A stretch of DNA of 64,000 bases. It comes from Kofleriaceae bacterium (GTDB taxonomy: Bacteria > Myxococcota_A > Polyangia > Haliangiales > Haliangiaceae). This document shows, piece by piece, positions 58,587-64,000 of this stretch. Numbering within the stretch: position 1 is the stretch's first letter; each line of letters starts with the position of its first letter. The position numbers were made by a program, and so were the translations under genes. The notes beneath the pieces are model-generated. The model ran no database searches and had not been told where the DNA came from. It worked only from the letters and a program-made list of their open reading frames with translations. The stretch spans positions 558,001 to 622,000 of the forward strand of contig JACKDR010000001.1 of the NCBI GenBank assembly GCA_020633495.1, read 5' to 3'.

Positions 58587-59642
58587 TCAGCCGTCGAGCG
58601 CGGCGCGGGCCCAGCGATCCATCCCGACCAGCTCGACCTCGAACGGTGGATCGTCGCCGCCCGCGGGATCGCGCAGCGCCCCGACCCGGCGCAGCTCGGC
58701 GACCAGCGCCTCGTCGAGCCACGGCGCCGGATCGCCGGCGGCGGCCAGCGCCGCGCGGGCCTCGGCCAGCGCCGCCCGCCACGGCCGGCCGTCGAGGCGC
58801 GCCAGCAGCTCGAAGACGGCGTGCGGCGCCCGCACCGCGTCGAACGTGGAGTAGCCGGTGAGCAGCACGTCGCCGTCGCGATCGACCCGCTCCGACACCG
58901 ACGGCACCAGGACCTCGACGTCGAGCCGTCGCCGCGGCCCGGCGCCGCGGCGTAGCTCGATCAGCTCGTCGCGGCGCGGCGCCAGGCCGTCGAGCAACGT
59001 CGCCGCGGCGGCGTCGTCGAGGGCGTCGACCCGCGCCGCGCACGCCTGGTACCAGGCGATCCACGCCGCCGCGTCGGCCGGCGCCGCGGGCGCGCCGCCG
59101 GCGCCGACGCACCACCGCGCGATCCGGCCCTCGAGCTCCGACACCAGGAACGACGCGCGCGACCACGCCACCGCCCCGACCAGGCCGTGGTCGTGCTTGC
59201 AGAACCACGCCCGGCAGGTCGCGCCGCGATCGTGCCAGACCCCGCAGCTGTGGTCGCCGCCGACCCAGTACGGGCAGCGCAGCGTGACGTCGCGGCCGAA
59301 CGCGACGTCGATCGTGTCGCGGTAGCGCCGCTCGCGCGCCGCCGACGGCTCGATCCCGAAAGCGGTGACGCCGTCGGGATCGGCGAGGCGGGCCCGGATC
59401 AGCGCCGGACCGGGTCCGGCGCGGCCCAGCGCGCGGCCGACCAGGAAGTTGGCCAGCGACGGGTGCGCGGTGCAGCACCGGGTCTCGGGCGAGAACGCCC
59501 ACGGGTGCGGGCCGCCGGCGGCGGCCATCGGGCAGCGCGCGCAGTCGGCGCGGGCCTCGCCCTGCCAGGCCGGATCGTCGAGGGCGGGCAGGCGCGCGCG
59601 CACCGCCTCCGGCAGGTGCGCGAAGACGCCACCCGGGCTCAC
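58587..59642 (-). CDS. Cys-rich protein with YkgJ-like metal-binding pattern, unknown function
   Basis: 351 residues, cytosolic (no signal). The N-terminal half has CxxC (ADCARCPM), adjacent Cys (ETRCCTAHP) and then LRCPYWVGGDHSCGVWHDR with ATCRAWFCKHDHG. This C...C.(I/V)(Y/W)..R...CR.(F/W).C arrangement is that of YkgJ/CxxCxxCC metal-binding proteins, so eight or so Cys with His may hold Zn or an Fe-S cluster. The C-terminal half is helical and ends in a small beta part (FEVELVGMDRW). GTG 59642 overlaps the stop of the universal stress gene (GTGA), so it is the last gene of the glycogen operon. Its purpose there is unknown. Confidence 0.72.
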   Translation of the reverse strand: MSPGGVFAHLPEAVRARLPALDDPAWQGEARADCARCPMAAAGGPHPWAFSPETRCCTAHPSLANFLVGRALGRAGPGPALIRARLADPDGVTAFGIEPSAARERRYRDTIDVAFGRDVTLRCPYWVGGDHSCGVWHDRGATCRAWFCKHDHGLVGAVAWSRASFLVSELEGRIARWCVGAGGAPAAPADAAAWIAWYQACAARVDALDDAAAATLLDGLAPRRDELIELRRGAGPRRRLDVEVLVPSVSERVDRDGDVLLTGYSTFDAVRAPHAVFELLARLDGRPWRAALAEARAALAAAGDPAPWLDEALVAELRRVGALRDPAGGDDPPFEVELVGMDRWARAALDG

Positions 59643-60145
59643 GCGCTCTTGACCACGACCACCGGGCAGCTGGCGTCGCGGACCACCTTGCGCGCGACCG
59701 AGCCGACCAGGAGCCGCTCGAGCGCGTCGCCGCCGTGGCTGCCGACGACGATCATGTCGGCGCTGATCTCCTTGCCCAGCGCGATGATCTCGCCGGCCGG
59801 ATCGCCGACCGTGACGTGCTCGTGGAGCGAGCCCAGCCAGCGGCGGGCGTCGGCGTCGACCAGCGGCGCCAGCTCGGCGGCCGCGGCGTCGTGGACGTCG
59901 ACCATCTCGGCGCGCAGCGCGTCGATGTCGGCGCGCAGGTCGGACAGCCGCCACCGCTTGTCGACGACGTGGACCGTGTGGAGGTGACACGGCACGACGC
60001 GCGCCAGCTCGAGCGCCCAGTGCAGCGCCTTGCGCGACGGATCCGAGAAGTCGATCGCGACCAGGACCACCCGCGGGGAATGGCCCACCTCGTCGCCGAC
60101 GGGGGTGTCCTCGGCGTCGAACTCGGGCGGCGTCGTGTCGCTCAT
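59639..60145 (-). CDS. Universal stress protein, UspA family
   Basis: Cytosolic stress protein, 168 residues, with a 25-residue acidic N-terminal extension. The Usp core begins RVVLVAIDFSDPSRKALHWA, and the ATP-binding motif G-2x-G-9x-G-(S/T) is complete in VGSHGGDALERLLVGSVARK, so it should be a nucleotide-binding Usp. It ends with CPVVVVKS. The ATG follows directly on the TAG stop of the GH57 gene (TAGATG), and the Cys-rich gene overlaps its stop. Membership of a glycogen operon fits a link between energy storage and stress, although Usp proteins occur in many contexts. Confidence 0.92.
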   Translation of the reverse strand: MSDTTPPEFDAEDTPVGDEVGHSPRVVLVAIDFSDPSRKALHWALELARVVPCHLHTVHVVDKRWRLSDLRADIDALRAEMVDVHDAAAAELAPLVDADARRWLGSLHEHVTVGDPAGEIIALGKEISADMIVVGSHGGDALERLLVGSVARKVVRDASCPVVVVKSA

Positions 60146-62647
60146 CTACTCCACGTATACATGCAGCGCCGCGCCCAGGCGAGCGAAGCCGGCGATCAGT
60201 CGCTCCGCCACGGCGTCGCCGGCGGCGGCGCGGGCCCGCCAGTCCGGCAGCCGTGCGGCACGGAGCCGCACGCACGCGTTCTGGGCCCGCCACAGATCGA
60301 CGCGGCTCTCCATCCGCCCGGAGATCTCGGCCATCTTCGACAGCTGCTCGACCAGCTCCGGATCGTCGGGGTCGCGCAGCAGGCGGTCCATCATGCCGCC
60401 GAGCGCCTCGCCCGCGGCGTAGGCGACGTCGGGCACGTCGAGATCGACGCGGACCTGCCAGGCCTCGGCGACGCACGCCCGCACCGCCTCGTAGCTGGGC
60501 ACCGGCTCGCGCAGCGCGGCCAGCACCCGGTGGCGCAGCACCAGCTCGGCGGCGGCGCGGAAGGTCTCGGGCACCGGCGCGGCGATCTTGACCAGGTAGC
60601 GCATCAGCGGCGCGTGCTCGTCGTAGAGGCGGCGGAACCCGCTCTCCGCCTCGTGCAGCGAGGTCTCGAGGATGTGGCCGAGCGCGCGATCGCGCTCGCG
60701 GCCGAACAGCGAGCCCAGCGAGAAGACGCCGCCGTCGAAGAAGCGATCGAGGGCGCGCTGGGCGCCCAGCAGATCCGCCGACAGGAACGCCTCGCACAGC
60801 TCGTCGACCGCGGCCTGCCACGCGTCCTCGCCGGGGAACGCGCGGACGCCGCCGAGCAGGTGGTGCTCGCCGAGGTGCAGCGCGGCGACCGCGAGCTCGG
60901 CGTGCTCGCCGGTGATCAGCGACGCGCAGCGGGTCACCGCCGCGACCAGGTGGGCCTTGCCGGTGCGCCGCTGCACGACCTCGCGCGACTCGACCTGGTA
61001 GCAGTAGACCTGCTCGGCGCGGCCGCGCTCGGCCACCCAGAACGGCGCCTGGCTCGAGCGGCGGGCCCGGTGCGCCGCGTCGGCGTCGGCCTCGGCGGGC
61101 ATGCCGATCGCCGACGACGCCGCCCAGTGAGCCGCGACCTTGCCGAGGTCGACGCGGCTCGGCCGCACCGCGTGGTCCCAGACGCCGCGGCCGTCGCGGA
61201 AGCGATCGAGGTTGGAGCGCGCGGCCGCCAGCCGGTCGACCAGCTCGGCCTCGACCGGCTGCGCCGACACCCGCTCGACCAGCTCGCACACCCGCGCCGC
61301 GTACTGCAGGATCTGGACGGTCTCGATGCCCGAGATGTCGTCGAAGAACCAGCCGCAGCTGGTGTACATGAGCATCGCGTGGCGCTGCAGCTCGAGCAGC
61401 TCGAGCACGCGGGTCCGCCCGGCCTCGTCGGCGACCGCCGGCGCGTGGACGGCCAGGAACTGGGCGACCCGCTCGGGCCGGCGATCGAGGATCAGCGCGA
61501 TGTAGTCGTCGCGCGCCGCCCACGGATCGGCCATCAGCCCGACCGACGCGTCCTCGAAGACGTCGGCGGCGCGATCGCGCAGCCAGTCGAGGGCGTCGCG
61601 CAGCGGCCGCCGCCAGGTCTGCCGCCAGGTCGCGTGGGCGCCGCTGTTGCAGCCGCAGTCGTCCTTCCAGCGCGCGATGCCGTGGGCGCAGCTCCACGCG
61701 GTGTCCTCGGCGATCTCGACCTCCCACTGGGGCGGGAACAGGGCCCGGAACTGGGCGTAGTTGGTCAGCCGCGCGCCGGCGTGATCGCCGCGCTCGATCG
61801 ACTGCAGCGCCCACGCCAGCGCCATGTCGCCGTAGCGGTGGTGGTGGCCGTAGGTCTCGCCGTCGGTGGCGACGTGGCACAGCACCGCGCCGTCGGGCGC
61901 GACGTCGCGCGCGACCAGGCGGCGGGCGAAGACGTTGCCGTCGTCGAGCAGCTTCTCGAACGCGATCGCCCGCGACGCCGGGCCGTCGTAGAAGAACAGA
62001 TCGATCGAGCGCCCCGACGGCAGCGGGCACCGGTAGCAGCGCCCCGGATCGATGCGGTCGCCGGTGACGTCGATCCACGGCCCGCCGGGGCGGCGGACCC
62101 GCCGCGCCTGGTTGGGCGCGAGCACGGTGAACGCGATGCCCTCGGCGGCCAGCGCCTCGAGGGTCGCGACGTCGACCGCGCACTCGGGCAGCCACATGCC
62201 GACCGGATCGCGGCTGAAGCGGTGGCGGAAGTCGGTGACGCCCCACCGGACCTGGGTCCGCTGATCGCGCGGCGACGCCAGCGGCATGATGACGTGGTTG
62301 TAGGCCTGGGCCATCGCCGAGCCGTGGCCGCCGAAGCGGGCCTGGCTGCGCTGATCCGACTCGACCAGCGCGTGGTGGACGTCCGGCGCCTCGCGCTCGA
62401 GCCACGCCATTAGCGTCGGCCCGACGTTGAAGCTCATGCGCTCGTAGTTGTCGATGATGTCGACGATGCGGCCGGCGCCGTCGACGATGCGCGCCGCGCC
62501 GTTGGGCCGGTAGCACTCGGCGGTGATGCGCGCGTTCCAGTCGAGGTAGGGGTGCGCGCTGGGCTGGGGCTCGATCGCGCCCAGCCACGCGTTCTCGCGC
62601 GGCGGCTGGTAGAAGTGGCCGTGGACGCAGATCCACTTCTCGATCAC
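60146..62647 (-). CDS. Glycoside hydrolase family 57 protein with DUF3536 domain
   Basis: Large alpha-glucan-active enzyme of 833 residues, cytosolic. The GH57 barrel opens with VHGHFYQPPRENAWLG; conserved motifs include the region GMWLPECAVDVATLEALAAEG with the likely nucleophile Glu, VLAPNQARR and TDGETYGHHHRYGDMALA with the candidate second acid. From about residue 300 it has the DUF3536 helical region (LELLELQRHAMLMYTSCGWF, FDDISGIETVQILQYAARV), which defines this subgroup. GTG 62647 overlaps the glgB stop (GTGA). GH57 enzymes include amylases, 4-alpha-glucanotransferases and branching enzymes. Beside glgB it probably shapes or degrades glycogen; the precise reaction is not set. Confidence 0.9.
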   Translation of the reverse strand: MIEKWICVHGHFYQPPRENAWLGAIEPQPSAHPYLDWNARITAECYRPNGAARIVDGAGRIVDIIDNYERMSFNVGPTLMAWLEREAPDVHHALVESDQRSQARFGGHGSAMAQAYNHVIMPLASPRDQRTQVRWGVTDFRHRFSRDPVGMWLPECAVDVATLEALAAEGIAFTVLAPNQARRVRRPGGPWIDVTGDRIDPGRCYRCPLPSGRSIDLFFYDGPASRAIAFEKLLDDGNVFARRLVARDVAPDGAVLCHVATDGETYGHHHRYGDMALAWALQSIERGDHAGARLTNYAQFRALFPPQWEVEIAEDTAWSCAHGIARWKDDCGCNSGAHATWRQTWRRPLRDALDWLRDRAADVFEDASVGLMADPWAARDDYIALILDRRPERVAQFLAVHAPAVADEAGRTRVLELLELQRHAMLMYTSCGWFFDDISGIETVQILQYAARVCELVERVSAQPVEAELVDRLAAARSNLDRFRDGRGVWDHAVRPSRVDLGKVAAHWAASSAIGMPAEADADAAHRARRSSQAPFWVAERGRAEQVYCYQVESREVVQRRTGKAHLVAAVTRCASLITGEHAELAVAALHLGEHHLLGGVRAFPGEDAWQAAVDELCEAFLSADLLGAQRALDRFFDGGVFSLGSLFGRERDRALGHILETSLHEAESGFRRLYDEHAPLMRYLVKIAAPVPETFRAAAELVLRHRVLAALREPVPSYEAVRACVAEAWQVRVDLDVPDVAYAAGEALGGMMDRLLRDPDDPELVEQLSKMAEISGRMESRVDLWRAQNACVRLRAARLPDWRARAAAGDAVAERLIAGFARLGAALHVYVE

Positions 62648-64000
62648 TCGGCCGCCTCCTCCGGGACGAACCACACGCACGCCAGCGGCGGCAGGGTCAG
62701 CCGGACCTGGGCGGGGAAGTCGCGCCAGCGCTCGGCGCTGGCCTCGACCAGGCCCAGGTTGCCCAGGCCCGAGCCGCCGTACTCGCGGGCGTCGCCGTTC
62801 AAGACCTCGCGCCACGGCCCGGCCTGCGGCACGCCGAGGACGTAGTCGTGGCGCGGCACCGGCGTGAAGTTGCACGCCACCAGCACCGGCGCGTCGCCGG
62901 GATCGCCGCGGCGCAGGAACGCCAGCACGCTCTGGTCGGCGTCGTCGCCGCGCACCCACTCGTAGCCGCCGGGCTCGACGTCGCGGCGGAACATCGCCGG
63001 GTAGCGCCGGTAGATCGCGTTGAGATCGCGGACCCAGGCCTGGACCCCGGCGTGGGGCGGCCACTGGCACAGCTCCCAGTCGAGGACGGCGTCGTGGTTC
63101 CACTCGCGCCAGACCCCGAACTCGCCGCCCATGAACAGGAGCTTCTTGCCGGGCAGCGACCACTGGTAGCCGAACAGCAGGCGCAGGTTGGCGAACTTCT
63201 GCCAGTCGTCGCCGGGCAGCTTGCCCAGCAGCGAGCCCTTGCCGTGCACGACCTCGTCGTGGGACAGCGGCAGCACGTAGTTCTCCGAGTACTGGTACAT
63301 CGCGCGGAACGTGATCTCGTCGTGGTGCCAGCGCCGGTGGATCGGATCGCGGTGCAGGTAGCCGAGGGTGTCGTGCATCCAGCCCAGGTCCCACTTGAAG
63401 CCGAAGCCGAGGCCGCCGGCGTCGGGCGGCCGCGACACCCCGCCCCACGCGGTCGACTCCTCGGCGATGGTCTGGACGTCGGGGAACGAGGTGTAGACGG
63501 CGTGGTTGAACTGCTGCAGGAACGCGATCGCGTCGCGATCGTGGTTGGAGCCGTCCTCGTTGGGCAGCCACTCGCCGGGCTGCCGCGAGTAGTCGCGGTA
63601 CAGCATCGAGGCGACGCCGTCGACCCGCAGGCCGTCGACGTGGTAGCGGTCGAGCCAGCAGAACGCCGACGAGATCAGGAAGCTGCGGACCTCGTGGCGA
63701 CCGTAGTTGAAGATGTAGCTGGTCCAGTCGGGGTGGAAGCCGCGGCGCGGGTCGGCGTGCTCGTAGAGGTGGGTGCCGTCGAAGTCGCCGAGGGCGTGGC
63801 CGTCGGTGGGGAAGTGCGCCGGCACCCAGTCGAGGATGATCCCGATGCCGCGCTGGTGCAGGGTGTCGACCAGCGCCATCAGATCCTCGGGCCGGCCCCA
63901 CCGGCTCGACGGCGCGAAGTAGCCGGTGCACTGGTAGCCCCACGAGCCGTAGAACGGGTGCTCCATCACCGGCATCAGCTCGACGTGGGTGAAGCCGAGG
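62644..64000 (-). CDS. glgB: 1,4-alpha-glucan branching enzyme (partial, C-terminal part)
   Basis: Introduces alpha-1,6 branches into glycogen (GH13). About 452 residues are in the window and the N-terminus lies beyond the right edge. Family regions are clear: HVELMPVMEHP and GYQCTGYFAPSSRWG, region I GIILDWVPAHFPTD, region II DGLRVDGVASMLYRDY (nucleophile Asp), region III TIAEESTAWGGVSRP (acid/base Glu) and region IV PLSHDEVVHGKGSL (transition-state Asp). KKLLFMGGEFGVWREWNHD and the C-terminal beta domain complete it. It is the first visible gene of the operon glgB, GH57/DUF3536, usp and Cys-rich gene, linked by GTGA, TAGATG and GTGA junctions. Confidence 0.97.
   Translation of the reverse strand, partial: LGFTHVELMPVMEHPFYGSWGYQCTGYFAPSSRWGRPEDLMALVDTLHQRGIGIILDWVPAHFPTDGHALGDFDGTHLYEHADPRRGFHPDWTSYIFNYGRHEVRSFLISSAFCWLDRYHVDGLRVDGVASMLYRDYSRQPGEWLPNEDGSNHDRDAIAFLQQFNHAVYTSFPDVQTIAEESTAWGGVSRPPDAGGLGFGFKWDLGWMHDTLGYLHRDPIHRRWHHDEITFRAMYQYSENYVLPLSHDEVVHGKGSLLGKLPGDDWQKFANLRLLFGYQWSLPGKKLLFMGGEFGVWREWNHDAVLDWELCQWPPHAGVQAWVRDLNAIYRRYPAMFRRDVEPGGYEWVRGDDADQSVLAFLRRGDPGDAPVLVACNFTPVPRHDYVLGVPQAGPWREVLNGDAREYGGSGLGNLGLVEASAERWRDFPAQVRLTLPPLACVWFVPEEAAE

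Overview
This 64 kb window is a densely coded, very GC-rich (third codon positions almost all G or C) piece of a bacterial chromosome. The gene content suggests a member of the Myxococcota, perhaps a Kofleriaceae/Haliangiales-like organism, which is an inference. It holds many lipoproteins with Asp-, Gly- or Pro-rich tails, PilZ-like domains fused to other modules, an Rsm22-type methylase, SBBP-repeat, DUF1565 and YXWXXGXW secreted proteins, an HNH protein of the DUF222-like type, and a single-domain bacterial histone. I see no tRNA, rRNA, CRISPR array, integrase or insertion sequence. About 48 protein genes are supported. Two are cut by the window edges: a class II DAHP synthase at the left and a glycogen branching enzyme at the right.

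Layout. 1-5.9 kb: DAHP synthase, a CCG-domain iron-sulfur protein, a glutathione transferase, a badly frameshifted N6-adenine methylase coupled to a lactate-dehydrogenase-like gene, and a lipid kinase. 5.9-11.8 kb: a MarR/c-type cytochrome pair behind a two-site palindromic operator, then a minus-strand block of response regulator, PilZ-J-TPR protein, lid-less DnaK and GbsR-type regulator. 11.9-16.5 kb: hemE, a lipoprotein, Rsm22 and a PP2C phosphatase. 16.7-23 kb: a TRAP transporter (dctPQM) with a terminator between dctP and dctQM, followed by an ABC-2 exporter. 23-31.3 kb: an acetyltransferase, two secreted repeat proteins, a histidine kinase/NtrC pair and a MacAB-like efflux system. 31.4-38.4 kb: a di-heme cytochrome, lipoproteins, a HEAT-cyclophilin lipoprotein, an SBBP lipoprotein and the histone gene. 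38.4-47.6 kb: a PilZ-TM-PEGA protein, an amidase, a MerR/VIT-vWA operon and an envelope protein. 47.6-51.1 kb: a cytochrome-bd-like oxidase with a c-heme domain, followed by oxyR. 51.2-53.9 kb: a small unknown gene, two GC-rich minisatellites and an HNH protein. 54-58.6 kb: a VanX-like peptidase, a ZntB-like transporter, a PGRS-like lipoprotein and a thioesterase. 58.6-64 kb: a glycogen operon (glgB, GH57/DUF3536, usp, Cys-rich protein).

Two themes run through the window. First, at least 15 transcription-unit starts carry a TANNNT box that ends 6-10 nt before the start codon, with no Shine-Dalgarno sequence; this suggests widespread leaderless transcription. Genes inside operons mostly start at ATGA or GTGA overlaps, and only a few genes have a clear GGAGG site. 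Second, seven genes carry internal frame changes although their protein sequence continues in another frame. Most are probably base-call slips in GC-rich runs, but real decay cannot be excluded for the methylase.

The most interesting items are the 74-residue histone, the PilZ-J-TPR/lid-less Hsp70 operon with a 15-base G tract, and the bd-like oxidase-cytochrome c fusion beside oxyR.
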